From Myxococcus sp. RHSTA-1-4 (GTDB taxonomy: Bacteria > Myxococcota > Myxococcia > Myxococcales > Myxococcaceae), in NCBI RefSeq assembly GCF_020037125.1, contig NZ_JAIQDG010000002.1, positions 124,001 through 188,000 of the forward strand: a stretch of DNA of 64,000 nucleotides, given 5' to 3'. Each line of letters begins with the position of its first letter. Positions within the stretch are counted from its first letter, which is position 1. Positions 44,020-53,110 of this stretch are shown here, in pieces. The notes below the pieces were generated by a model, which had not been told where the DNA came from, searched no databases, and saw only the letters and a program-made list of their open reading frames with translations. The translations under genes and the position numbers were made by a program.

Positions 44020-45159
44020 TTGCACCGCTCACTCATCGTCATCGGCTGTGTGCTCGTCCTGGGCTGCGCTTCGACGCCGAAGCCCGCCGCCGTGCCGCCC
44101 GCGGAGGCCACGAAGACTCCGGCCACCGCCCAGCGCTCCCAGCCGGAGGAGCCGCGGTACCTCACCCCCTCGCAGATTCTGAAGCGCCTGGAGGAGTCCA
44201 AGGTCTCCTACTCCGTGGAGGGCAGGGACTCACCGCCGGGCGGCTGGGCGGACGCGCTCTGGCCGCAGCGCGTGCAGGCCGTGGAGTTCCCTCGCGTGGT
44301 GGTGGAGGGCGGCGAGCGTGTCATCCGCGAGTGGCCGGAGAATCCGCGCGCGCGGGCGCTGCTCGACGAGGCCGAGCCCCACTTCGAGGCGCGGCGCTAC
44401 GAGGAGGCGGGGAAGCTCTACGCCCGTGCCACCGAGGTGTGCCCTGACTGCTACGTGGCCTGGAACTTCCGCGGGGACGCGGCCTACTTCGCCGGGGACG
44501 CGGACACCGCGCTGGGGCACTACCGCAAGGCCCTCTCCATCAACCCCGATGACCACCGCTCCTGGTTCTTCATGGGCAACGCGCTCGCGCGGCTGGAGCG
44601 CTTCGACGAGGCGCTGGAGGCGTGGGCGTGGTGCCTGACGCTCAACCCGCGCTACCCCGTCATCCGCCAGTTCTTCCGCAACAACGCGAGCCTCGGGCTG
44701 GTCATTCTCGAGGACACCATCGTCCCGCGAGGCTACGCGGAGCGGACGGCCAACGGCGTCTCCATCCAGTTCGACCCGAACCATGACCCGGCGTGGCTCG
44801 CCTTCGCCAACTGCAAGGCCCTGTGGCTGGGCGAGCCGTCACACCGGCAGGAGATGACCGGCACCACCGAGGAGCACTTCAACTCCGTGGAGGAGCTGGA
44901 GTGCCTGGGCTCCGCGCTGGCCGTCCACGTGGGCCAGCGGGAGCAGGGGAAGACGGAGTCGTCGGACCCCACGCTGGACCGGCTGTACGTCATCGCCCAG
45001 GACGGCATGCTGATGGAGGCGGTGCTCTTCGAGGTGGGGGCCCGCGTGCACCCCCAGCTCATGCTCACCATGGAGGATGCCTCCCGCCAGCGCATCAAGG
45101 CCTACGTGCTCGAGCACGTGCTGGTCCCCGCGGCGAAGGCGGGACGCTACGACCTCTGA
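44020..45159 (+). CDS. TPR lipoprotein
   Basis: 379 residues starting at TTG 44020. A lipoprotein signal (LIVIGCVLVLGC, lipidated Cys16) leads into an Ala/Pro linker, then at least two TPR repeats (AEPHFEARRYEEAGKLYARA; YFAGDADTALGHYRKALSIN; ALARLERFDEALEAWAWCL). The C-terminal half is a mixed domain without a recognised family (LGLVILEDTIVPRGYAE; HVGQREQGKTESSDPTLDR). Outer-membrane anchored, probably a scaffold. It ends 6 bp from the convergent TonB-type gene. The TTG start is unusual but is the best fit for the signal peptide. Confidence 0.78.
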   Translation: MHRSLIVIGCVLVLGCASTPKPAAVPPAEATKTPATAQRSQPEEPRYLTPSQILKRLEESKVSYSVEGRDSPPGGWADALWPQRVQAVEFPRVVVEGGERVIREWPENPRARALLDEAEPHFEARRYEEAGKLYARATEVCPDCYVAWNFRGDAAYFAGDADTALGHYRKALSINPDDHRSWFFMGNALARLERFDEALEAWAWCLTLNPRYPVIRQFFRNNASLGLVILEDTIVPRGYAERTANGVSIQFDPNHDPAWLAFANCKALWLGEPSHRQEMTGTTEEHFNSVEELECLGSALAVHVGQREQGKTESSDPTLDRLYVIAQDGMLMEAVLFEVGARVHPQLMLTMEDASRQRIKAYVLEHVLVPAAKAGRYDL

Positions 45160-45165
45160 TGCGCG

Positions 45166-45918
45166 TTACCGGGGCAGCTTGAGCCGGATGGTGAAGACGT
45201 ACGACACGCTCACGGGCCTGTTCTGGAACGTCACCGGCCGGTAGCGGCGGCTGTGGAGGGCCTCCACCACGGCCGCGTCCATGTGCGCCAGGCCCTTGAT
45301 GACGCGGCAGTCGCGCACGCTTCCGTCCACGGTGATGACGCACTTGGCGATGAGCGTGCCCTCCACGCGGGCCACGCGCGCCTCGGGCGTGTAGTCGATG
45401 TTCTGCCCGCCCAGCAGGACCGGCGGCGTCATGCCCGAGCCGAAGGGGAGGACCTCCGTGCCCGTGCCGCCCATGCCGCCCGTGAGGCCGGGGATGAGCG
45501 GCACGCCGATGGCCGTGCTGTTCGGGTCACCATCCGGGTGTCCACCGACGACGCCTTCGCCTCCCGTATTCGCCAACTCGTCCGTGTCGCCGGAGTCGGA
45601 CGGGCCGGGGTCGGGCTCCACGGGCTGGGGATCCGCGGGCAGCGGCTGCACCTGCGTGGGGATGCGGTCCCGCTTGGGAGGACGCGGCTTGGGCGCGGCC
45701 GCGGCCTTCGGCGCGGCGGGGGCCGGAGTGCCCTTGGCCAGGTTGGGGCCCTGGCTCAGCTTGAGGACGTATTCCTTTTCCGGCTCGTCGGGGGGCTCCG
45801 AGGGCCGGGCGGAGATGAAGAGCACCGCGACGAACAGTGCCGCGTGCACTCCGATGGAGACCCACACGCCAGTGCCAAGACGCCCTGCTCGCTTCGGCTC
45901 GATGACGGACCTGAACAT
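45166..45918 (-). CDS. TonB-type energy transducer (copy 1)
   Basis: 250 residues from the ATG at 45918, preceded by GGAGG 8 bp upstream. One membrane anchor (VWVSIGVHAALFVAVLFISA) is followed by an acidic/proline-rich linker of about 120 residues (APKPRPPKRDRIP; PEPDP-type), then a TonB C-terminal domain (about 175-250; IDYTPEARVARVEGTLIAKC, then RYRPVTFQNRPVSVSYVFTI). TonB proteins transmit proton-motive force energy to outer-membrane receptors. No ExbB/ExbD genes are nearby. It is paralogous to the next gene upstream, and shares its upstream sequence (see repeats). Confidence 0.88.
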   Translation of the reverse strand: MFRSVIEPKRAGRLGTGVWVSIGVHAALFVAVLFISARPSEPPDEPEKEYVLKLSQGPNLAKGTPAPAAPKAAAAPKPRPPKRDRIPTQVQPLPADPQPVEPDPGPSDSGDTDELANTGGEGVVGGHPDGDPNSTAIGVPLIPGLTGGMGGTGTEVLPFGSGMTPPVLLGGQNIDYTPEARVARVEGTLIAKCVITVDGSVRDCRVIKGLAHMDAAVVEALHSRRYRPVTFQNRPVSVSYVFTIRLKLPR

Positions 45919-46000
45919 ACCGGATGCCTCCTCCAAGGAAGGGCGCTCCCGGTGGACGGCCGCACCTCACGGACCGGCACCGGCGTGGGCTGATGGCTCT

Positions 46001-46089
46001 GGAGCGCCCTGTCCACGCAGGATTCAAAGTACGAAGTCGCGGCGGCGGAATGGCGGTGAGTCGTCCATCTCTTGGTCACGGTTCCGTCA
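46001..46089 (-). repeat. Duplicated upstream region of the TonB genes, copy 1
   Basis: Contains GGAGCGCCCTGTCC (46001-46014), CCATCTCT (46065-46072) and GGTTCCGTCA (46080-46089), the same three blocks in the same order as copy 2 at 46714-46799. The last two are spaced by exactly 15 bp in both. Lies upstream of the TonB copy 1 gene on the minus strand, so it probably carries its promoter. Confidence 0.7.
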
Positions 46090-46144
46090 TGATGCTCGCC
46101 CGGTGGCTCCAGGGCCGGCCGGCAACCGGCACGGCTCCGCGGGG

Positions 46145-46678
46145 CTACCTGGGCAAGGTGAGCCGGATGGTGAAAACAAAAGAGAAGTCCACCGGCTTGC
46201 CCTGGACCACCACCGGCTTGTAGCGCCGGGCGAGCAGGGCCTTCACCACCACGTCGTTCATGGGCTCCAGGCCCTTGATGACCCTGCAGTCCCGCACCCG
46301 GCCCGTCCGGGTGATGACGCACTTCACGAGCATCGTTCCCTGCACGCGAGCCGCGACCGCCTCGGGCGTGTACTGGATGGGAGGGCCCTCCAGCAGCTCC
46401 AGTGGCGGCAAGGGCTCGAAGGGGGCGCAGTGGATGGCCTCCGGGTTCGTGGTGCAATCGTGCGGGAGCGGGGCGTTGCGCGCGAGGATGTACCTGTCCA
46501 CGAAGGCGCTGTCCGGCGCTGTCTCAGGTGGGGCACCGGGCCCGGCCTCGTCAGGACCTGTCTTCGAGGAGCACGCGGCGGCGAAGAGCACCGCGATGAG
46601 CACTCCCCGCGCTTCGATGGACATCATGCCGGGGCGATGGCACCCCGCTCGGCGTCGCCTGGTGGCCGACTGATGCAT
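46145..46678 (-). CDS. TonB-domain protein (copy 2, shortened linker)
   Basis: 177 residues from the ATG at 46678. The C-terminal domain matches copy 1 closely: IQYTPEAVAARVQGTMLVKC and KPVDFSFVFTIRLTLPR. The N-terminus also aligns (RRAG then a hydrophobic GVLIAVLFAAAC), but the long proline-rich linker is replaced by about 60 residues, too short to span the periplasm. The start is chosen because GGAGG and the following bases correspond to those of copy 1; a downstream ATG at 46627 is possible. A CSS after the hydrophobic stretch could be a weak lipobox. Possibly it interacts with copy 1 or acts at the inner membrane. Confidence 0.75.
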   Translation of the reverse strand: MHQSATRRRRAGCHRPGMMSIEARGVLIAVLFAAACSSKTGPDEAGPGAPPETAPDSAFVDRYILARNAPLPHDCTTNPEAIHCAPFEPLPPLELLEGPPIQYTPEAVAARVQGTMLVKCVITRTGRVRDCRVIKGLEPMNDVVVKALLARRYKPVVVQGKPVDFSFVFTIRLTLPR

Positions 46679-46713
46679 GCCGGAAGACCTCCGCGTTGCG
46701 CGCTCCGTGGCTC

Positions 46714-46799
46714 GGAGCGCCCTGTCCCGCCGGGGAGCCTGGCGGGCCGGCACCGCGGGATGGCCGTGGCTCGGCCATCTCTCCATCATGGTTCCGTCA
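46714..46799 (-). repeat. Duplicated upstream region of the TonB genes, copy 2
   Basis: GGAGCGCCCTGTCC (46714-46727), CCATCTCT (46775-46782) and GGTTCCGTCA (46790-46799), matching copy 1. The right end includes the stop codon of the response-regulator gene (TGACGGAACC on the minus strand), which marks where the duplicated segment begins. Confidence 0.7.
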
Positions 46800-47516
46800 G
46801 GGCGACGAGGTGACCTCCATCCGGTAGCCCACGCCCCGGATGGTGTGGATGGTGAAGCCGGAGGCGTTCGTCCACCCCAGCTTCTTCTTCAGGCTGGAGA
46901 CGAAGTTGTCCACCGTGCGCGGGTCCACCACCACGTCCCGGCCCCATACCGCGTCCAGGATTTCCCCCCGGGGCAGGGCCCGGTCCTTGTTGCGCAGCAG
47001 ATAGGCCAGCAGGTCGAACTCGGTGCGCGTCAGCTCCACGTCTGTCCCGTCCGGCCGCGTCACCGCGCGCCGGCCCAGGTCCAGCGTGAAGCCGCTGAAG
47101 GCCACGACCTGGGGAGGCGGCGTGCCGGCCCGGCGCACCAGCGCGCGCACCCGGGCCAGCAACTCCCGCAGCCGGTAGGGCTTGGTCAGGTAGTCCTGCG
47201 CGCCCGCCTCGAAGCCCCGGAGGATGTCGTCCTCCAGCGAGCGCGCGGTGAGCATCATCACCATGCTCTTCACGCCCTGGCTCCGCAGCCGCCGGCAGAA
47301 GCTGTAGCCGTCCTCGCCCGGCAGCATCACGTCCAGGAGGAGCAGGTCGAACTCGCGCTCGCGCAACAGCGGCTCGGCGTCGCGGGTGGAGGAGGCCTCG
47401 GAGACCACGTAGCCCTCGTCCTGCAGGTTGTCCCGCAGGCCGATACGAAGGTGGGCATCGTCCTCGACGATGAGGATGGAAGGACGGGTGGACGGAGGCG
47501 GGGTCGCGGTCGTCAT
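46797..47516 (-). CDS. OmpR-family response regulator
   Basis: 239 residues. Receiver domain with acidic pair ILIVEDDAHLR, phospho-acceptor Asp in DLLLLDVMLPGEDG, and LTKPYRLRELLARV; then a winged-helix DNA-binding domain with ELTRTEFDLLAYLLRNKDRA and a terminal HTIRGVGYRME. The ATG overlaps the stop of the kinase gene (ATGA). Because the TonB copy 2 upstream region starts at its stop codon, this regulator may control the TonB genes; that is inference. Confidence 0.95.
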   Translation of the reverse strand: MTTATPPPSTRPSILIVEDDAHLRIGLRDNLQDEGYVVSEASSTRDAEPLLREREFDLLLLDVMLPGEDGYSFCRRLRSQGVKSMVMMLTARSLEDDILRGFEAGAQDYLTKPYRLRELLARVRALVRRAGTPPPQVVAFSGFTLDLGRRAVTRPDGTDVELTRTEFDLLAYLLRNKDRALPRGEILDAVWGRDVVVDPRTVDNFVSSLKKKLGWTNASGFTIHTIRGVGYRMEVTSSP

Positions 47517-49351
47517 CGAGGGGGCTCGAGAAAGGTCAGGGCGAACGTGGTGCCCTCCGGCCCGGAGGATGCCACCTGGATGTCGCCGCCGTGCAACTTC
47601 ATGATCTTCCGGCAGAGCGCCAGTCCCAGGCCACTGCCATGGACCTCCGGGCCGGGTTGTGTCAGCCGGTAGAAGTCCAGGAAGACGTTCTCCCATTCGC
47701 TCACGGGGATGCCCACGCCATTGTCCTGGAAGAGCACGGTACAGAAATGGCCGGGAATCACCTGGGCGCTGACGGAGACGGCCACCGGGCTGCGCCGGTT
47801 GTAGACACACGCGTTGCGGCCCAGGTTGGAGAAGAGCAGCCGCAGGAGGTACGGGTCCGCCTCCAGCTCCGCGTCGCCCACGTCCGTGGTCAGCTCCACC
47901 GGCTCGGTGGTGGCGCCGGCAAGGTCGTCGCGCAGCGGCTTCATCAGGTCCTCCAGGCGCACGCGCGAGGTCCGCAGCTTCCAGCGGCCCTTGTCGATGC
48001 GGTTGAAGGACAGGATGTTCTCCACGAGGAAGTGCAGCCCGTCCGCGGCCTGGACGATGCGCGCCGGGTAGTCCCGCATCTCCGGGGCCTGGGCGAGCTT
48101 GCGCTCCAGCGTCTCGCCCAGCAGCCGGATGGAGGCCAGCGGCGTGCGCAGCTCGTGCGAGACGGTGGCCACGAAGTCGCTCTTCAGCTCCAGGTAGCGG
48201 TACTTGCGCTGCTGCGACACCACCGACAGCGCGAAGATGGCCACCGCCAGGAAGCCGCACACGGCCACCAGCACCGTCTTCAGCCCGTAGCGCGCCTCGA
48301 TGTCCGCCTCCGCCCGGGTCCACTGCGGCATGTCCACCGCCATCTGCAGCGTGCTCAGGGGTTGCGCCGAGGCTTCGAGCTCCAGCCGCAGGCGGTCATT
48401 CGCATCGAGGAGGCGGCGCGCGCGCATGTCCTCGGCGATGGGGAGCAGCAGCGCGTCGAGGTCCTTCACGAAGATGCCGTAGACCGCCTCGTCCCGCTGC
48501 TCCACGTACCACTGCTGGCCCAGCAGGGTGGGCCCGACGATGGCGAGCGCGGGAGGGGGAATCAACATGCCGGCGCCCATCTCCGCCGCGCGGGCGTTGA
48601 AGTCGTCGATGGGCTCGTCCATCAGCTTGCTCAGCCGGACGATGCGCTCGTGGAGGAAGTTGAAGTCCACCTGGCTGAAGTGGGAGACGTCTCTCAGCAG
48701 GTCCCGCTGGAGCCCCGCCCCGCGGGCGAAGCCGCCGAAGTCCTCCGGCAGGCCCTCGCGCAGCAGCGCCCGGACCAGCGGCAGCGTGGCGGGGCCCCGC
48801 TGCAGGCGCTCCACCACCAGCAGCATGAAGGGCAGCTCCTGCACCGGGGAGAGCGGGTTGGCGGAGTGGTAGCGCAGCAGGTCTTCCATCAGCGTGGTGG
48901 CGGCCCGCGAGTTCCCGGTCGCGAGCGCCGCCTCCACGGCGCGCAGCCGCGTCAGCCGCGGGTCCCACCGGCCCGCGGGTGAGCCGTCCCTGAGGTGGAA
49001 GGCGAGGAAGCCGTACGTCTCGCGCGCGGGCGTCAGGGTGTCCGTCCGGGGCCGGTCGAGCCGGGGGAGGAAGGGCCGGTCGCGGAAGAGGAGGTAGAAG
49101 CCCTCGGCCGGGGCGAGCGGGTCTCCCACCGCGGCGTGGAGCGCGGGGATGTTCTCCTCGAGGTGCCGCTTCAGGCTCTGCCGCAGCGACTCGGCGGCGG
49201 TGTGCTCCAGGGCCTCGCGGCGCGAGCGCATCTGGGCGCGGGCGTCCTCGCGCTCCTGGTGGAAGATGCGCTGGAGGCTGACCAGCCCCCAGGCGAGCGC
49301 CAGGAGGCCACAACCCAGGGCCACGAGCGTGGGAAGGAGGCGGCGCAGCAT
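47513..49351 (-). CDS. Membrane sensor histidine kinase, partner of the OmpR-type regulator
   Basis: 612 residues from ATG 49351 with GGAGAA upstream. A first membrane helix (LRRLLPTLVALGCGLLALAW) and a second near 355-380 (VLVAVCGFLAVAIFALSVVS) flank a periplasmic sensor of about 320 residues with no recognised domain. The cytoplasmic part has the H-box VSHELRTPLASIRLLG, N-box LLFSNLGRNACVYNR, DNGVGIP and GSGLGLALCRKI. Coupled by overlap with the response regulator. Confidence 0.94.
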   Translation of the reverse strand: MLRRLLPTLVALGCGLLALAWGLVSLQRIFHQEREDARAQMRSRREALEHTAAESLRQSLKRHLEENIPALHAAVGDPLAPAEGFYLLFRDRPFLPRLDRPRTDTLTPARETYGFLAFHLRDGSPAGRWDPRLTRLRAVEAALATGNSRAATTLMEDLLRYHSANPLSPVQELPFMLLVVERLQRGPATLPLVRALLREGLPEDFGGFARGAGLQRDLLRDVSHFSQVDFNFLHERIVRLSKLMDEPIDDFNARAAEMGAGMLIPPPALAIVGPTLLGQQWYVEQRDEAVYGIFVKDLDALLLPIAEDMRARRLLDANDRLRLELEASAQPLSTLQMAVDMPQWTRAEADIEARYGLKTVLVAVCGFLAVAIFALSVVSQQRKYRYLELKSDFVATVSHELRTPLASIRLLGETLERKLAQAPEMRDYPARIVQAADGLHFLVENILSFNRIDKGRWKLRTSRVRLEDLMKPLRDDLAGATTEPVELTTDVGDAELEADPYLLRLLFSNLGRNACVYNRRSPVAVSVSAQVIPGHFCTVLFQDNGVGIPVSEWENVFLDFYRLTQPGPEVHGSGLGLALCRKIMKLHGGDIQVASSGPEGTTFALTFLEPPR

Positions 49352-49540
49352 GGAGTGTTCTCCGCCCACTATCGCACAGCCGCCGGCCCTCCGAGGCCTT
49401 TCCCTTTGGACCGGGGGCGGGGGATGGTGTCCCTGGAGAGCGGACAGGCGTACTTCCGGTCCACGGGCTGACAGCGGGGGGCGCGTGCGAATGGCGCCAG
49501 GGGGCCCGGGTGCGGAGGTTGGGCGGCTGGAGGTGCACGC

Positions 49541-50287
49541 ATGCGCGTCGTCTTTCCCCTGTCGCGTCCATGGCCTGGCGGCCCGGTGGTGCTGTGGGGG
49601 GGAGCGCTCCCCGCCGGCAGCCTCAAGTACCTCACCTTCTCCCGCTACCTGGAGTCGGTGCCCGCGGAGGCGAGGGGGCTGGTGGAGCTGTCGGGCGCCT
49701 CCACCGCGCTGGCGCTGGACGCGCTGGGGCGGGAGCGGGGGCTGCCGGTGGTGGCGGTGACGGACGCCATGGGCACGGCCTACCTGCGCTCGCACGGCTT
49801 CGGCGGCGAGGTGCGCACCGTGCGGGGCTTCTCCGAGGCCTGGGAGGTGGCCCTGGGCTACGAGCACCAGGGCTGGTGCTGGCCCCGGCAGCTCGCCAAC
49901 GGGGCGCTGGTGGAGTGCGTGGAGTCGTGGGCCACGTTGCTGCGCGACAGGGTGCGCGACGCGTTCCCCGACGTGAGGAGCGTGGTGTGTGGCTTCGGCA
50001 CGGGCGCCACCGTGGTGGGGCTGCACCGGGCCTTCGCGCCGCTCGGCTACGAGGTGGTGGCCCTGCAGCCCGCGCGGGGCCGGACGATGTCCGGCTGGCG
50101 GCGCTGGGCGGAGCAGAGCCTGGGGGAGACGGACCTCTTCTATCCGTACCGCGAGCAGGTGACGCTGGAGACCGCCGGCGTGAAGTGCGCCGACAACCTG
50201 GGCGCGCTGCTGGCCCACGCGCGAGCGGAGCGCAGGCCGGAGGAGGTGCTCGTCATCTCCCACGACGCGCGCCCCCCGTTCGGCTGA
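49541..50287 (+). CDS. PLP-dependent enzyme of the cysteine/threonine synthase fold (fold type II)
   Basis: 248 residues, short for the fold (usually about 300). The N-terminal region carries a candidate PLP lysine in SLKYLTFSRYLE, then LVELSGASTALALDALGRER, the family's Asn/Ser-type cofactor loop, and VCGFGTGATVVGLH near the phosphate-binding glycines. Best related to D-cysteine desulfhydrase/ACC deaminase-type proteins, but the specificity is not readable. Divergent from the sensor kinase gene, separated by 189 bp. Confidence 0.75.
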   Translation: MRVVFPLSRPWPGGPVVLWGGALPAGSLKYLTFSRYLESVPAEARGLVELSGASTALALDALGRERGLPVVAVTDAMGTAYLRSHGFGGEVRTVRGFSEAWEVALGYEHQGWCWPRQLANGALVECVESWATLLRDRVRDAFPDVRSVVCGFGTGATVVGLHRAFAPLGYEVVALQPARGRTMSGWRRWAEQSLGETDLFYPYREQVTLETAGVKCADNLGALLAHARAERRPEEVLVISHDARPPFG

Positions 50288-50290
50288 GGC

Positions 50291-51058
50291 CTACGGCTGC
50301 CCACCGCCGGCCCGGTCACCACCCCGGGGGCGCTCCTCGCGCCATTCCTCGCGCCGCATCTCCTGGTACCGGGCCTGCTGGGACTCGTCGAGCAGCGCGT
50401 TCATCTCCTGGTCCGTCCGCTGGCGCTCCGCGCGCAGCTCCTGCCGCACGTCGCGCGGGTTCTTCGTGCCGGCGCTGACCTCCTGCAGGAGCGACTGGCG
50501 CTTCGCGTCCTCGGCCTGCACCCGGCGCATCAGCGCCTGCTCCTGGTTGTAGTCGAGGCGCGCGTCGCTCACGAACTTCCGCAGCCGCTCGTCCCGCTGC
50601 GTCTGGGCCTGGGCCTGGGCCTGCATCCACTCCTGCTGGCGGGCCTGCCGCTGCTCGGCGCGCATCTCGTCCTGCGCGGCGCGCACCGCGTCCTTCAGGA
50701 AGGCGCGCCCGCCCTCGGAGTTCAGCGCCTCGCCCGCCATCAGGCCGCGCACCTCCTCGCGAAGCTGCTCCAGCTCCGCCGTGAGCGCCGCCGGGGCACC
50801 GGCCACCACGCCTCCGTCCGCGGTCACCACCGGACGCTGCTCCAGCGCCATCAGCCGGCGGGACAGCCCCAGCGTGGTGTCCTCCAGCGCCCGCACCCTC
50901 CGCTCCAGGTCCTCCACGTCGGCGGGGGTGGCGCCAACCGGGGCGTCCTGGAGGGCGGGGACAGGGGAGGGGGCGCTCTTCCCACCCGGGCCCCAGAGGG
51001 CCACGGCGAGCGCCGCGGAAGCGAGGACGAGCGAGGCAATGCCGAGCAGCCTGTTCAT
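50291..51058 (-). CDS. Envelope protein with N-terminal anchor and long coiled coil
   Basis: 255 residues from ATG 51058 (GGAGAAG upstream). A hydrophobic N-terminus (LLGIASLVLASAALAVALWG) acts as a signal anchor; residues 60 to 105 form a heptad-rich coiled coil (VEDLERRVRALEDTTLGLSR), and the rest is Gln/Arg/Glu-rich helical sequence (QEWMQAQAQAQTQRDERLR) ending in a Gly-rich tail. Resembles periplasmic Spy/CpxP-like helical proteins only loosely. Function unknown. Confidence 0.72.
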   Translation of the reverse strand: MNRLLGIASLVLASAALAVALWGPGGKSAPSPVPALQDAPVGATPADVEDLERRVRALEDTTLGLSRRLMALEQRPVVTADGGVVAGAPAALTAELEQLREEVRGLMAGEALNSEGGRAFLKDAVRAAQDEMRAEQRQARQQEWMQAQAQAQTQRDERLRKFVSDARLDYNQEQALMRRVQAEDAKRQSLLQEVSAGTKNPRDVRQELRAERQRTDQEMNALLDESQQARYQEMRREEWREERPRGGDRAGGGQP

Positions 51059-51164
51059 GTCTTCTCCGACGGAGGCGGGGCCCCTGTATTCCATGCCCCG
51101 CCCCCGGGCGCGCTCCACCCTCACGGGGTGTGCGCGGCGCCTCCCACCCGAAGCTCCGGCGGGC

Positions 51165-51374
51165 TCAGCGGCGCTCGGCGGGCTTCGTGGGGTCGTCCAT
51201 GTCGATGGGGCCCTGGCTCGGGCCGTACTTCATCGCGCAGTCGTCGCACATCCAGAACCGGACGATCATCCCGTTGTCGCCGTTGGAGATGTACGAGGAG
51301 CCGACCACGGCCGCGCTCTCCGGCTGCTTGCAGGAGATGCACGTGTTGCGCTGGGGCTGATTGCTCTGGGACAT
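51165..51374 (-). CDS. Small zinc-ribbon-like protein
   Basis: 69 residues with two CxxC pairs: NTCISCKQ (Cys12, Cys15) and MCDDCAMKYG (Cys43, Cys46), the spacing of a zinc ribbon. No membrane segment. Function unknown; it sits between the envelope protein and the LysM/C39 protein genes on the same strand. AAGG lies immediately before the ATG. Confidence 0.68.
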   Translation of the reverse strand: MSQSNQPQRNTCISCKQPESAAVVGSSYISNGDNGMIVRFWMCDDCAMKYGPSQGPIDMDDPTKPAERR

Positions 51375-51461
51375 CCTTCGCCTCGGGTGCGGAAATGAAA
51401 TGGACCGGCATCATGCGGATGTCGGTCCACGAAAAACAGACCCTTCCTGGACTGTGAAACC

Positions 51462-52907
51462 TCAGCCGATGGCCATCTGGTAGCCACCGTTGGGGTTGGA
51501 GCGGAGGAAGTGCCGCATCTGCTCCGGGGTGATGGTCTTCACGTTGGCGTCGGCCGGGTCGCGCACGATGAAGTTGCCGTTGGCATCCATGCCCGCCACC
51601 GTGACGTAGTGGCCGGAGGTGCGGCCCTCGTTCTGGTGCGGCGGCATCGCGTGGTAGTCGCCGTTGGCCACCACCAGCTTGCCCTGCTTGAGCTGCTCGG
51701 CGATCCACTCCACGTTGGCGCCGGGGCCCTTGGTGACGCAGTCCTTGCCCATGGCCCTGGCCATCTTCGCGATGCCGTTCACGTCGGTGCCGTTGCCGCT
51801 GGTGCCGCCAATCTTGCCCAGGTGGTTGATGAGCTGGGCGTCCGTCATGCCCTGGCCGTAGCCGACGGCGCGGGCAATCTGCGCCATGGACGTGGGGCCG
51901 CAGTTGGCCGGGCCGTTCCAGTAGTTCCCGTCCTTGCCGGCCGGGTTGTACTGGCTGATCTGCGGCACCTTGCTCGCGTCCACCTTCCCGTTGCCCGTCA
52001 CCGGCGCGGTGCCGCCCACCGAGGGCGCCTTGTCGCCCGGGTTGAGGTCCACCATGCCGGGCTTGCTGGCGCCGGGCGCGAAGCTGCTCTGGTCCGAGCC
52101 GGCCACGCCCGGCAGCTTGAGGGTGTCACCCGCCATGATGAGGTTGGGGTTGGTGATCTTCGGGTTCAGCGCCTGGATCTGCTTGATGATGTCCCAGTGC
52201 GAGCCCTCCATGCCCTTCGCCTTGAGCTGCGAGGCGATGCCCCAGAGGGTGTCTCCGCTCTTGATCTTGTAGTCGGAGTCCGTCACCGGCTGGCGAGAGC
52301 CGGGGGACTCGGTGCCGCCCGGCTTCCCGCCCGGCGGGGTGTTGTCCCTGCCCGGCACGGTGGTGTCGGGGACGTGGGTGTTGCCGCCCGTCGGCGTCTT
52401 GCCACCCGGGAAGAGCGTGTTGATGTGGTTCTGGATCTTGCTCTGGTAGTCGTAGCCGCGCGCGTCGTTCATCGCGCCGGCGCCGCGGTGCCACTCGCGC
52501 GCGGCGGCCAGGCTGCTGCCGTGCTTCTTCGTCAGGTCGCCAATCGTCTTGGCGAGGAACTCCATCTGCTTCTCGGGCGGAATCGTCTTCGCGTTGGCGC
52601 CGCGGCCCACCTGCATGCCGGACCACTTCTCGAAGGAGGGGAGCAGGCCGTTGTCGTCGAGCCCGATGAGGCCGTGGCCCGTGCCGTCACGGTGCACGCC
52701 GTGGTTCTTGAACGAGGACTCCTGCGCGACGATGCCCGCGAGCACCTTGGGGTCGGCGCCGTACTTCTGCGCGTACTTCTCGATGTACGGCCAGAGCTGC
52801 TGGAGGTTGAGCTGCGCGTCCCTGCCCTGCGGAAGCCCCGAGGCCTGCGTCGTGGTGGGCGAGGACGTATAGACGGGCTGGCGGACGTCGATGCGTGGGG
52901 AGTTCAT
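51462..52907 (-). CDS. SLT-type lysozyme domain, LysM and C39-like peptidase protein, no signal peptide
   Basis: 481 residues. The N-terminus (MNSPRIDVRQPVYTSS) is hydrophilic with no signal peptide. About 40-170 form a lytic-transglycosylase-like domain (GADPKVLAGIVAQESSFKNH, with catalytic Glu). A LysM lies at about 210-265 (YKIKSGDTLWGIASQLKAKG). A C39-like papain-fold domain occupies about 330-481 (GPANCGPTSMAQIARAVGYG with the Cys; GHYVTVAGMD with the His; VRDPAD). Binds and cleaves peptidoglycan. Whether the C39-like part is a protease or an amidase is unknown. Confidence 0.85.
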   Translation of the reverse strand: MNSPRIDVRQPVYTSSPTTTQASGLPQGRDAQLNLQQLWPYIEKYAQKYGADPKVLAGIVAQESSFKNHGVHRDGTGHGLIGLDDNGLLPSFEKWSGMQVGRGANAKTIPPEKQMEFLAKTIGDLTKKHGSSLAAAREWHRGAGAMNDARGYDYQSKIQNHINTLFPGGKTPTGGNTHVPDTTVPGRDNTPPGGKPGGTESPGSRQPVTDSDYKIKSGDTLWGIASQLKAKGMEGSHWDIIKQIQALNPKITNPNLIMAGDTLKLPGVAGSDQSSFAPGASKPGMVDLNPGDKAPSVGGTAPVTGNGKVDASKVPQISQYNPAGKDGNYWNGPANCGPTSMAQIARAVGYGQGMTDAQLINHLGKIGGTSGNGTDVNGIAKMARAMGKDCVTKGPGANVEWIAEQLKQGKLVVANGDYHAMPPHQNEGRTSGHYVTVAGMDANGNFIVRDPADANVKTITPEQMRHFLRSNPNGGYQMAIG

Positions 52908-53018
52908 GGGGGCGCTCCTGGGGCAAAGTAGGGGGGCGGCTTACATGGGGATTTTCGGACCCACCGCCGCGAAGTTGCTTCCCGCCACACGATTTCGGAG
53001 CGACTTCTGAAAATGCGA

Positions 53019-53059
53019 GAAGCCGCGCGCCAGGCCCGGTGGGGTTGACGCGCGGCTTC
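53019..53059 (-). terminator. Terminator of the LysM/C39 gene at 53111
   Basis: GAAGCCGCGCG (53019-53029) and CGCGCGGCTTC (53049-53059) form a perfect 11-bp stem; on the minus strand it is followed by a T-containing stretch (TCGCATTTTCAG). The remaining gap down to 52907 includes the promoter of the next gene with no clear motif. Confidence 0.75.
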
Positions 53060-53110
53060 AGTCGCCGCGGCCCCCGGCGTGTGCCAGGGGCCCTATGACT
53101 TCAGCGTGAA

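Noticed and set aside
47513..50263. Extending the sensor kinase gene upstream to 50263
   Set aside because: The extension is antisense to the PLP enzyme gene; the ATG at 49351 has a ribosome binding site and starts at a membrane helix.
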